A stretch of DNA of 64,000 nt. It comes from Simmondsia chinensis. Lineage: Eukaryota > Streptophyta > Magnoliopsida > Caryophyllales > Simmondsiaceae. The notes beneath the pieces are model-generated. The model did not search any database and was not told where the DNA came from. It worked only from the letters and a program-made list of their open reading frames with translations. Positions within the stretch are counted from its first letter, which is position 1. Each line of letters begins with the position of its first letter. Location of the stretch: positions 12,206,320 through 12,270,319 of the forward strand of contig JAGTTD010000007.1 of assembly GCA_018398585.1 (NCBI GenBank), in the 5' to 3' direction. Below, in pieces: positions 32,341 to 42,288 of the stretch. The position numbers and the translations under genes were made by a program.

Positions 32341-33260
32341 ATCTCATGTGTTTCTTTTCAAATGAACACTACAGTCATATGGAGTTTTAGTAGGTATGTC
32401 ATCAAAGTGACCAAACCTTCTCAATATTTTCTCCACGTGATACGATTGACTCAAAGTCAAATCCTTAGGTGTTCTAGTTATTTTAACCCCATGTATCATT
32501 TCAGCCTCACCTAGGTCTTTGATATCAAACATGTGCTTAGGAAAGACTTAGTATCACTCATAATATTCACACTCGTGCCAAAGATAAGCATATCATCAAC
32601 ATACAAATAGATAATCACACAATCATTATCAAAATGCTTTTAACACACACATGCATCACTACTATTTATAACAAAACCATGCATGACCACGGTACAATCA
32701 ACTTTTTGATGGCAACGTTGAGGAGCTTGTTAAGACAGTACAAAGACTTTACAAGTTTGCAAACTTTATGCTCCATTCCAAGAGCCTTGAACCCCTCGGG
32801 TTGTTCCGTATAGATTTCATCATCAAGGTCACCATTCAAAAGATGACTTTTACGTCCATTTGGTGTACTACATGGCTATGTTGGATACTAGAGCTACCAG
32901 GCTCTTACAGTGGCAATCTTAGTTAGGAGTGAGTAAGTATCAAAGAAATATATTCCTTGTTTTTGGGTGTATCCTTTAGCCACTAGCCTGGCCTTAAATT
33001 TCTTTATGGACCCATCAGTCTCTAGTTTCTTTCTAAGCACCCATTTACACCCTATTGGTTTGCATCCTGTAGGAAGGTGTTGCTTGTTATAAAGTCTAGT
33101 TCATTACTAATGGCCTTTCTCCAAAAAGGAGCATCTATAATTCTCATGCCCTCATCATATGTTTTGGGATCTTCCTTTAACATGAATGCTTTCACAACAT
33201 CTTCATCAAAAATTATGGTGTCCAGACAAGAAAGAAGTTATGAAGTCAGGTCCAAGACTA
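32341..33260 (-). pseudogene. copia reverse transcriptase (Cop-3)
   Basis: The - strand gives [37 protein letters not shown] sequence (about 33060-32930), NGDLDDEIYTEQPEGF near 32800, a shifted KSLYCLNKLLN region, and the intact site YVDDMLIFGTSVNI at about 32570-32620. Then DIKDLGEAEMIHGVKITRTPKDLTLSQ in 32344-32532. The RT is broken by frameshifts near 32880 and 32720. Confidence 0.82.
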
Positions 33261-34350
33261 GTCGCAGTTCAAGCCCTCTTACTTCTTCTAAGTCCTTAAA
33301 CCTCGAGTTCAGGAGGTGCATGACTAAATGATGATGCAGATGCAACAGGCACAGAATCATGCAGTGAAGCATGCATAGATTCTTTCAAGGGAAACTTATA
33401 CTTGAAGAATTCGACATCTCGAGATTCCTTTATTTTACCAAGCTAAGGGCTCAAGCCATTAATTAGCATGAATCTATATGCGGTACTATTCATGGCATAA
33501 CCAACAAAGATAATATCTACAGTTTTAGGACCTATTTTACTTCTTTTAAACTTAGGAATCCTTACTTTAGCTAGACACCCCCACACTTTGAGGTATTTCA
33601 GGTTAGGCGAGTGACCATTCCATAGTTCATAAGGGGTCTTATCTAACTTTTATGTGGAACCCTCTTAAGTATGTGACAAACAGATAACATGGCTTCCCCG
33701 CACAAGCTCAAGGGTAAGCCTAAACTAATTAGCATGGCATTCATCATTTCCTTAAGGGTCCTATTCTTTTTATAGCTATTCCATTCTGTTGGAGTGTGTA
33801 AGGGGCTGAGATCTCATGAATTATGCTAAGTTCTTCACAATGTTTCTTGAGGAAGTTACTATCATATTTACCTCCTCTATCGTACCCAATCCTCTTGATC
33901 TTATATTTTGGTTGGTTTTCAACTTCAATTTTATATTTCAAAAACACTCCCTCAGCCTCGTCTTTAGTGCTCAACAAATATACTATAGTGTATCTAAAGT
34001 GATCACCTAAGAAATTGAAGTAATATCTTTTACTACCTCTATTCATAGCGCTCTTAAATTCACCTAGATCAATATGTACAAGCTTAAGCAAGGTTAAAGT
34101 TCTTTCTACTGATTTGTTAAATTCCCTTTTAGGCTGTTTGGCCTCAACACATATTTCACATTTATTAAGTTTGATTAGATCACAGTCAAGAATTAAACTC
34201 TTTTTTTAAGTTTTTTAATCGAACTATAATTTACATGTTCAAGCCTAGCACGCCATAAATCTAAGGATTCAACAATATAAGTAGAACTTGAGGCAGTTTT
34301 ATTCATATCATTCGTAACATCAAGAACAAATATACCACCATTACAAAAGC
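33261..34350 (-). pseudogene. copia integrase (Cop-3)
   Basis: HARLEHVNYSSIK-type (about 34250-34215), KCEICVEAKQPKRE, then open segment 33744-34091: LVHIDLGEFKSAMNRGSKRYYFNFLGDHFRYTIVYLLSTKDEA, second Asp in IGYDRGGKYD, and ISAPYTLQQNGIAIK. After it, LDKTPYELWNGHSPNLKYLKVWGCLAKVRIPKFKRSKIGP-type sequence runs to 33540 and the linker VEFFKYKFPLKESMHA to 33370. Active-site Asp and Gln-Gln-Asn-Gly motifs are kept; stops separate the parts. Confidence 0.83.
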
Positions 34351-34760
34351 CAGTAAGGATCAGCTTGTTAGATTCAAAAGTTACTTTAAAACCAGCTTTG
34401 TTCAGTAATGCACCAGAGAGTAAATTCCTTCACGAATCAGGTACATGCAGCACGTTTCATAGACACAGAGATTTTCCAGAGTTGAGTTTTAGAAGAACCT
34501 TTCCCTTGCCATGGATAGAGACCGAATTGGAATTGACTATGTATACCTTCTCCCCATCATTGGCTTTCTCATATTCATGGAAGATGTCCTTATTGGTGTA
34601 GATATGCCTTATGGCACCAATATCTATAACCCACTCGACCGTGTTCCCAACCATATTCATCTCGAAGATCATGGAAACAAACACGTCTCTTTCCTTGGTG
34701 AGATTAGCCTAGGGCTTCTGTTCTATGTTATTTCCAAGTTCGAATCCTTTCCTGCAATTC
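34351..34760 (-). pseudogene. copia protease (Cop-3)
   Basis: 75 open codons (34457-34684). VEWVIDIGAIRHIYTNKDIFHEYEKANDGEKVYI carries D-I-G-A at the active site, so the catalytic Asp remains but Thr is Ile. KGKVLLKLNSGKSLC follows, then NLLSGALLNKAGFKVTFES-type pre-integrase sequence in other frames to about 34350. Confidence 0.78.
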
Positions 34761-35602
34761 TTGAGATGTGGCACTCTTTCCAAAAGTCCAACATGTTCAT
34801 TTGCTCCTCTTTTGGCCATCGTTAACATTGTTCATTAGTCTCTTTCCTCGAGATTGGTTTTGCTTGCTGCTAGAGCCTTATTCTCGATCATTAGATCTAT
34901 CCTCGTTCTAAGGTTTCTTGAACTTGGCTTTCTTTCCTATGTTTTTTTTATTCCACAAGGTTAGTTGCCAAGGAAAAGTGCTTAGAGGACTTCCCCTCAG
35001 CTTGTTTGTGGTTCTAATCCTCCAAATTAATATAGAAGATCAGTTCCTGCAGTGTCATGTCCTTTTTCTTATGTTTTAGTGATGCCTTATAATTCTCCCA
35101 TAAGGGAGGTAGTTTCTCAATCAGATAGCTAGCTAGAAATGTTTCAAAAAAATTTATGGCCTCATTCAGTATATTAGTGCGTAAAGTTTTGTATTAATGG
35201 ATTTGGTCAAGAATAGGTTTTTCATCAACAATGGTAAAAGCTAACCACCTACGGCAAACATACTTTTTAGCCACACTGTCGTCTGAGCCATACTTATTTA
35301 ACAAATCCTCCCACATTTCGTTAACAGTGTTCATCTATAAATTTGATAAAGAGACATTGTCATGTAATGGAGAAGCATTCCCCAACAAGTACGGGTGTCT
35401 TTCTTGAAGTCCTTATTAGACCTCGATGGGCCTTTATCATTGAGCAAAGTACAATGAACCTCTATTTGGCCTAGGAAGAACTCCATCTTATCGGTTGACA
35501 TCTTGTAGTTCTTCCCATCCAAGGGCTTAGTTTTTGACTTATCAAGAATGATAGAGCCCGCATGAGTCATATTGTGATTACTCATTTTAATAAACAACTT
35601 AG
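34761..35602 (-). pseudogene. copia gag (Cop-3)
   Basis: First ATG about 18-20 bases inside LTR F (MSNHNMTHAGSIILDKSKTKPLDGKNYKMSTDKMEFFLGQIEVHCTLLND, at 35331-35585). Then NTVNEMWEDLLNKYG, FLASYLIEKLPPLWENYKASLKHKKKDMTLQELI and a Lys/Ser/Asn-rich tail with a worn zinc knuckle (GLLERVPHLKNCRKGFEL). Full-length gag layout but with stops near 35330 and 34990. N-terminal LDGKNY resembles the gag start of many plant copia elements. Confidence 0.78.
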
Positions 35603-35604
35603 TT

Positions 35605-36517
35605 TGTTAGATAAATGGAGTAAATGAGTGATCAAAATGTAACTCTTTATTATAATTAAAGTAATATTGAGGATTACAGAATGATCACTGAAATGACTGA
35701 ACAACAGATGGCAGAAAGGAAAGAGTTAATCGAAGAATTGCCGTGCCGTGGAGAATCTACTGTCCTAAGTTGTTTATGCCCTCACAAAGTTACAATGGGA
35801 TGAACGACACTCTGACCCCTAGGGTTAACACGGCACCCACCTCAGCAATGTACTCTGGGCTGATGGGTTGAAGTACGCCCCAACTTGCTCAATAATGGAG
35901 GAGAAAAACACGAATTTTGGGAGGAAATAATAAAGCCGTGAAGTGGGAGAAGTATTTCTGATATTTCGTGTATTTTCTATGTGTTGAACAAAACCCTAAG
36001 GAACGTCATTCATAGAGAAAACTCCTACTAGGTTAAGGAAAAAATTATGCCTAAGAATTCGGCTTGAATAAGGAAAGTGGCGGATGTGGGAGAGCTTAAA
36101 AATTCGGCATTGGTTATGGATAAAACAGCTTATGGAAAGAGTAGGAATTGAAGCAGTCAAAACGCATACTAAGCTCGAGCTTGTAGCCTCGAGGCTGATA
36201 ACCCCTCGAGGTCAACTAAGAGACACCTCGAGCTCGTTTATAACAACTTAAACAAATACAATTGTTGTAAAAATAAAAGTTTGGGTCAAAAAAAATTCAC
36301 ACCACACCGCACCGTGATGCGCTAGGCCGACGCGACAACACAAGGCAAGCGCATGCGCTTGTGGTCTATTAAGCCCACCCTAGGCTCACAAGACTTTACT
36401 AAGTAGGATAACAAGGGGGTATATAAATAAGTATCCCCACCACTATTCTTCCTATGTGGGATTGAGACAATTCTATAAAACATCAAAATTGAAGCATACT
36501 CCCCTTGAATTCCAACA
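35605..36517 (-). repeat. LTR F: 5' LTR of Cop-3
   Basis: TGTTAGATAAATGG to GAATTCCAACA. Close to LTR E in order and content, 46 bp shorter. CTCGAG motifs at 36180-36235, TATATAAAT at 36420. Confidence 0.87.
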
Positions 36518-37243
36518 AAAGTTCTATCTCTAAATGGAGTTGAAATCATTGCACTATTCCATGTGCAAATGGTCATACTAAAGAAAGGGCCTCAACTTAT
36601 TCCTTGGAGGCAAATTTGAGAGATTATTAAAAATATTTCAAATAATAAATAAATATTTTACATATTTTAAAATATTTCAAATATTAGAAAAACGTTTGTA
36701 TATTTTTAAAAATTTTCAAATATTTAGAAACGTGTAAATATATGAAAACTACTTTAGATATTATTAAATATTTTATTATGTTACAAAAATATTATACATA
36801 TTTAAGAAAATATTTAATATATTAAAATATGTTCTTAGAAAAATATTTTTATATTTACATAAATTATTTTAAATATTTAGATAAATGACAGAGGGCATGA
36901 GATATTGATGGTGGCAAGATTGGCAATGACTGGAAGACGGGGATGGCGAGGGTGTGCATCGTTCATTAGATAGGGTAATTTTTCCAAATATATGTAGAAG
37001 TGGTACCCTTTTACTATAATAAAAAAAAATTATAAAAATAACATGCAATAAAAAACCGTATGAAGATAAAGTAAATTATATTATACTCAAAACAAACGTC
37101 ATGAAAAATTAATAGGCCAACAATTACTAATTTAAAAGTTGCATAACCAAATAAAAGAAAGAAAATTTTTTTAACCCAAAGCCAAACATGCCGTATATCT
37201 TGTTATAACATGTGATTATATATCTAAATTTCAGTACATAAAT
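36518..37243. repeat. Unit U2, right part
   Basis: Follows Cop-3 with AAAGTTCTATCTCTAAATGG and parallels 6690-6800 and 7845-8488 of U1: GCAAATGGTCAT, AATAAATAAATAT, AAACGTG/ACATTT variants, GGGATGGCGAGG, CATGAAAAATTAAT, AACCCAAAGCC. The fold-back element of U1 is absent. It ends in TAAAT at the solo LTR. No gene. Confidence 0.75.
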
Positions 37244-38248
37244 CATTGGAAAAAAATGTTAATGAGCAAGAAAATTATAATTTTAACATAAACGAAACTG
37301 ACTCGAGCTAAAACAATGTAATTTGGAGGAGATTAGAAAGAAGGACCTCAAGGATGACCAAAATCAACAACAAAAATGATAGGGATAAACAGCAAAAGGG
37401 AGAGATCAAAGCGAAGAATTACTGCGTCATGGAGAACTCCACTGCTCTAAGTTATTTATGCCCCCACATAGGTATAACAAGACCAACGACACTCCAACCC
37501 TAGGTTTAACATGGCGCCCACCTCAATAGTGTACTCCAAGAAGATGGATTGGATCACGTTTCAACTTGCTCAGTATTGGATAGGAGAAAATTAACTTTGA
37601 GAGAGAGCGTATGGGAGTGGAGAAATTATGTTTCAGTAGTTTCTACGTGTCAATCAACCCACCAAGAGAATATATTTATAGTTGAAAAAGTACCCGCTGA
37701 GGGGAAGAATCGTGGCTGGAAAATCAAGCCTTAAAATGGTGGGAGAGTGGGCGTTTAGGTGCACAAAATCCACTGTAGTCAAAGATGGCACGGATATGGA
37801 AAGAGTGGACAGTTGAATTAGTCAACAGGCACATCTCGAGCTTCAGCTTGCAACCTTGAGTTCGAGGTTAGAACAATGATTAAGGGCTAATATCTCGAGT
37901 AGTTCACGCTTGCAACCTTGAGCTCATCCAAGGATGAGTAGCTGGTGCTCGAGCTTGGAGCCTCAAGCTTGGCTGAGAAGGAAAATTACTTTGAATTCGA
38001 ATTTGTTGCAACGACTGAAAACACACTTTCTGTGAAAATAAAGGTTTGAATTGGAAAAAGTTCACACCGCGCCATGGCCCATGTCTAGGGCGTGTGTGCT
38101 TGTGCTTGCTCTTAGCCCACAAGACTTCCGCCAAGTCAAAGTAGAAGAGGTTTATAAAGTAACTTTTTCAACTATAGATATTCTATTTAAGATTAGAGAA
38201 TTTATACCAGTTGAAAAAAGTTGAAGCACTAACCCCGGAATTCGAACA
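37244..38248 (-). repeat. LTR G: solo LTR with TAAAT target duplication
   Basis: About 1005 bp of the Cop-1/2/3 LTR family, no internal domain on either side. Left end CATTGG stands where the family has TGTTGG; right end TTCGAACA. TAAAT lies on both sides (37239-37243, 38249-38253). TATA on the - strand at about 37668-37677, CTCGAG motifs 37833-37955. A solo LTR forms by recombination between the two LTRs of one element. Confidence 0.85.
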
Positions 38249-38253
38249 TAAAT

Positions 38254-39439
38254 TAGTACACGTAGCAGTTTGATTAATACGTATAGCCTTTTTTTTTAAC
38301 TATTAGAATTTATCTACTTATTATATTATACTAATGTCCAAATTAACAGACTTTAGATACAAATTTATACCCAATCGCTCAATGAGTTTATGCAAACAAG
38401 CTGAAACGTTCTTATAATTTAAAGAAAAAGCAATTTTTAGGGGGGAAAAATAAAAAAGGTACTGATGTGACCCAAAAAAAATTTTCGACGTTTAACTTTT
38501 TAATAGTAAAACAACATTAAACACCAGCATAAAAATTAATTTGAAGTCCTACAATTGAGCGGACTGAATTTAGCATTGTAAAAGGAATAGTACAGGCAAA
38601 AGTATGGTTATTTACATTTTAATATATCAACCTTTGTTAAAATAATTAAAAAAGCTTCCAATCTTTTTTATTTATTTTTTTAGTACCTGAAGTTTTGCTC
38701 ATATTATTAGAAAGGACATTCTATAGCAATATGACGTCATTTTTCATGAAAAAGCTGACATGATAAGTCATTTTAATTAACCAATGAAGTATGTTGACAA
38801 AAATACCCCTTGTTAACAATTGGAGCACTTTAAATGAATCACAAAACACTCTCATTTTAGTGCCAATCGTGTCCAATTGCTGCGTCTTGTTGTCCTCGGG
38901 GAACGAAAGAATAATCTTGATGCTAAATGTAAGTGGAAGGCATCAAAATGATGTCATTGTAGAGAGTCTTATTTAATAATATGAATAAAACAAATGGTAA
39001 AAAAAAATAAATATATAAGGATAGCGACCTTTTTATTTTTATATAAATGTCAAAGTATTAAAAAGTAAATAACTTTATTTTTTAGCAATACAATTTTTTA
39101 TTGACAATGCTAAATTTATTCTCATTCATTATATAATTTCAGACCGAATCTAATATTAATGTCGAATGATTTTCTTTTATCGTTAAAAAGTTAAATATTA
39201 AAATAATATGGATATAGTTGAATACCTTTTCAACATTTTTATGTTTTGTCTATTTGTTTTTATGGCATATGACATTACCATCTCGACCCCGAGTCCATTA
39301 TCCATGGCAATGTTGTAATTCACGTCACGTGCATTATTTTAAAAAGGGTAGCGGAAGTCCATCACAGCCGAGTGAGTATAGTCCCTCTCTGTAATTATGT
39401 CTTTTTAAGTTCGGGGTCATGCGAATATTTTTTGCTTAC
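38254..39439. other. AT-rich intergenic sequence
   Basis: I see no gene or clear element. Notable only for long T and A runs and scattered TTATTTTTTAG-type sequence. Possibly old unclassified repeat. Confidence 0.5.
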
Positions 39440-39596
39440 TATGAAACTAGGATTCAGGATGGGGACCTCGGAAACAGCCTCTCTTTCACCCGGAAGGGGA
39501 AAGGCTGCGTACATCCACCCCCCCAAGACTTTGCTTCGTGCAGGAGCCCCTGTGGCACTGGGACTGTTGTTGTTGTTGTTGTATGAAACTAGGATT
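39440..39596 (+). mobile_element. 5'-truncated SINE with (TTG)n tail
   Basis: The body 39455-39581 (127 bp) reads GGGGACCTCGGAAACAGCCT, then GGGGAAAGGCTGCGTACATCC and ends GGGACTG(TTG)n. This is the 3' part of a common plant SINE type (TS/Au-like). It is flanked by perfect 15-bp direct repeats, TATGAAACTAGGATT, at 39440-39454 and 39582-39596. The tRNA-derived 5' part with A and B boxes is missing. Confidence 0.82.
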
Positions 39597-39689
39597 ATAA
39601 ACTATCTGTCATAACAATTATTATATGTACTGGAGAGACGTAGAGCATGTTTTATTTTGAAATTAGGATGACAAAATATCTATCGTATC

Positions 39690-39755
39690 AACTATGAACT
39701 AATATTATTGCTAAAAAAAAATAAAAAATAAAAATAAAAACTATGAACTAATATT
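39690..39755 (+). mobile_element. Tail-only retro-insertion (A-rich)
   Basis: A 32-base A-rich insert (39707-39738, ATTGCT then A/T-interrupted A runs) between two 17-base direct repeats AACTATGAACTAATATT (39690-39706, 39739-39755). This is what remains when a retroposed copy is almost completely 5'-truncated. Confidence 0.5.
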
Positions 39756-39832
39756 GTTAGTGTTATATTTAGAAATAGCTTATGTAAAGTGCATTTACAA
39801 CCCGAAAGCACCACAAATGGAATTAAACTACA

Positions 39833-40468
39833 TGTTAGGCTCTGATTCCAATTGTTGAGATAATCTGGACAAATCTAATATATTATGATACCAATTTGTG
39901 AGGAAAAATCTTAAACAAGCTTGAAATACTTAGATATCAATTTGTTAGGAAATTAACACCTTCTTAATGCGGAACTTAACACCTCATAACTGGATTCGAT
40001 TCAAATACTATAACAAACACAAGAGAAGTAAATAATAGGATAAAAGAGAACAAACGAAAAATATAGAGATTTACGTGGAAAACCCTCTTTAATCAAGAGA
40101 GGAGAAAACCACGGGCTGAGATGGAGATTCTTTATTGAGTATGAATAAAGGAGGAATTACAATGACACTTCCTCTGAACCAGATCTATGGAGAATTACTG
40201 AATCACTCCCTATAAACTCTCGTAATGCTCTCAAACGCCTTGATGATGGCGGCTCTCTCTTAATTTTTGATTGGATACCTAAAACAGAAGCCCTAAACCC
40301 ATATTTATACTAAGTGGCTAGGGTACACGGAAAACGACTCCCTATCGATCGGCTGTTGCAAATCTTGGTTAACAAAGTGCACCATCGATCGGCTGAGTAC
40401 CACGATCGATCGGCACGCTTGCAGCTTCCCTTATAAAATAAACAAGTGATTTGAGAAATATCCTAACA
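39833..40468 (-). repeat. Cop-4 3' LTR
   Basis: 636 bp, TGTTAGGCTCTGATTCC to ATCCTAACA. It includes a primer-site-like GGCTCTGATTCCAAT at its left end, TATTTATACTAAG as - strand TATA region at about 40300, and three GATCGATCGG-type palindromes at 40340-40415. Confidence 0.9.
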
Positions 40469-40829
40469 AATCTCCACCTTGGCTCAGATTACACTTAGAA
40501 AAGAATTTCTCCACCTACTCCACAAAACACCCCACACACGGGGTTATCTTAACAAAACAGAAAACCTAACCGAGTCCAAGCAATGCTTGAACTTCCTGCT
40601 AGGTAGCAACTAAGTGAACATATCTGTGAGGTTATCAGCAATGCCAACATTCATCTTCTCTGAATTGGCTCTTGACACATCTTTTTAAATAGGCACCTGT
40701 TGCTGAACTGTGTTACTCAACTGAAACTGAACTTCCTCTAGCTTATACACCTGACCTGAATCATAGCTAACTGATGACATCTTCTGTGGACATAGCAATG
40801 AAGACTCATCAAACGTGACATCTTACTCG
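40469..40829 (-). pseudogene. Cop-4 RNase H end and polypurine tract
   Basis: On the - strand the protein runs DVTFDESSLLCPQKM (end of integrase), a linker, then NSEKMNVGIADNLTDMFT and LLPSRKFKHCLDSV, the C-terminal RNase H motif of copia. CCAAGGTGGAGATT directly before the LTR (40469-40482) is the polypurine tract. The RT and most of RNase H are missing between these motifs. Confidence 0.75.
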
Positions 40830-41318
40830 TCAGGAATTGCTTGAAGCGAATCTTTTCTGCTTCCCATAAATGCCATGTTCACCAAATTTTAATCCTATAG
40901 ACTGACCATACAATGAGCCCCTTTTACTGTGCTTAGACAGACCTTTATCACCTGAATGATCCAATCTCAAATGCCTTAACTTTGTGATACCTGGTTCTAT
41001 CAACGATGATGATGAAAATATCTTAACTAATCTTGCAACTGTGGAACCGACAAGTTCATATAATGTTCCTATCCTTCTGCCTTTAATCACAACTAAAGCA
41101 CCCTTAACGACCTCCAAAACTCCACTTTTGGCTGTGTACTTGTACCCATGTGATTCAAGATTACCTAAAGAGATGAGATTCTTCTTCAAATCAAGAATAT
41201 GATGAACATCACTCAACGTCCTGATAGTGCCATCAAACATCTTAACACGAATTGTTCCTATATCCAGAACTTGGCATGTAGCATCATTGCCTATCAAAGC
41301 AACTCCACCTTGAATTGA
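40830..41318 (-). pseudogene. Cop-4 protease end and pre-integrase segment
   Basis: 155 codons open. VKMFDGTIRTLSDVHHILDLKKNLISLGNLESHGYKY is the copia protease/pre-integrase join; LRHLRLDHSGDKGLS is a damaged HxRLGHxxxxG motif, then HGIYGKQKRFA, the start of integrase. It stops at 40830, where the sequence jumps to the integrase end: the deletion point. Confidence 0.85.
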
Positions 41319-42272
41319 CTAGTACGTGGAAAACCAATCTTTATTAGGACAAATATGATAGGGGTAACCCGAATCCAAAATCCAACTTTTTCTAAAACTG
41401 GACTGAGGTTCAGGCACAGACAGCATATCACCATCATCCGCATCTTCAACTACAACACCAGCTGCTGTGGATCTCTGGTCAGACCTGTTATCTGCTTCTA
41501 GTTTCCTCTTAAGCTTGTAACAGTCTCTCTTAATATGCCCTTTCTTGTGACAGTAATTAGAAGATAGGTCTTGATGTCTAGACTTAGACCTAAACTTGTT
41601 TCCACTATGATCAGATTCTTTATTCTCAGTTCTTTCTCTCACAAATAAACCACAACCTGAGTTCTGAACAGAGTCGGACAACTCCTTATCTACTCTTTCT
41701 TTACTCAGTAGGCTTCTTTTAACCTCATCAACTGTGATAGTTGACCTACCACCATAAATCATGCTTTCTATAAAGCCTCTATAAGAGGTAGAGAGTGAAC
41801 ATAACAATAACATTGATTGATCTTCATCCTTAGAAGCATCATCAAGCTCCTTTAATTCTTGAATTAATGAATTAAATTCATTAATATGATTCTTAAGTGA
41901 CGTACCATCTTATATACAAAATGTGAATAATCGACGCTTAACTATGAGTTTGTTGGAGACGGACTTGAAACAGAATATATCCTGCAATTTCTCCCACAAC
42001 TCCTTAGCGGTCTTCACTTCCAAGACTTTTGTCAAAACGTCATCGGTAAGACACATCTGAATTGCCGTAAGAGCCCTTTCGTCTAACTGCTCTCACTGTG
42101 CTTCGGATAAACTCTCAAGTTTCTTCTCTTTTCCTTCTAATGCTTTTTTCAAGCCACTTTAAGTCAAGAGGCCCTTAATGCAAACCTGTCATAAACTGAA
42201 ACTCCCTTGACCACCAAACTTCTGAAATTCAGATTTAACTACAAACGTCATAGCATCAAACTGAAATAAATA
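41319..42272 (-). pseudogene. Cop-4 gag and protease start
   Basis: Begins near the ATG at about 42252 (MLMTFVVKSEFQ). Gag motifs: GQGSFSLWQ, KKALEGKEKK, LDERALTAIQMCLTDDVLTKVLE, LWEKLQDI, then in the open segment 41319-41813 MLLLCSLSTSYRGFIESMIYGG and SRHQDLSSNYCHKKGHIKRDCYK. The zinc knuckle has lost its first Cys (Ser). The protease active site WILDSGYPYHICPNKDWF keeps D-S-G. Stops near 42180, 42075 and 41910. Confidence 0.86.
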
Positions 42273-42288
42273 GGGCTCTAATACCAAT
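42273..42288 (-). other. Primer-binding site, tRNA-iMet type (Cop-4)
   Basis: ATTGGTATTAGAGCCC on the - strand, directly after the 5' LTR. A second very similar sequence, ATTGGCATCAGAGCC, lies inside the LTR just before its end. Confidence 0.85.

Larger units (their letters stand above)
30028..36517 (-). mobile_element. Cop-3: Ty1/copia retrotransposon with both LTRs
   Basis: 6490 bp, - strand, LTRs of 959 and 913 bp. Flanks are AAAAG (30023-30027) and, on the right, AAAG with one A apparently lost. It sits in U2, whose uninterrupted form is U1. From right to left: gag, protease, integrase, RT, RNase H, spacer. It is the only family member in the window with both LTRs uninterrupted. All ORFs are broken. 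Confidence 0.9.
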
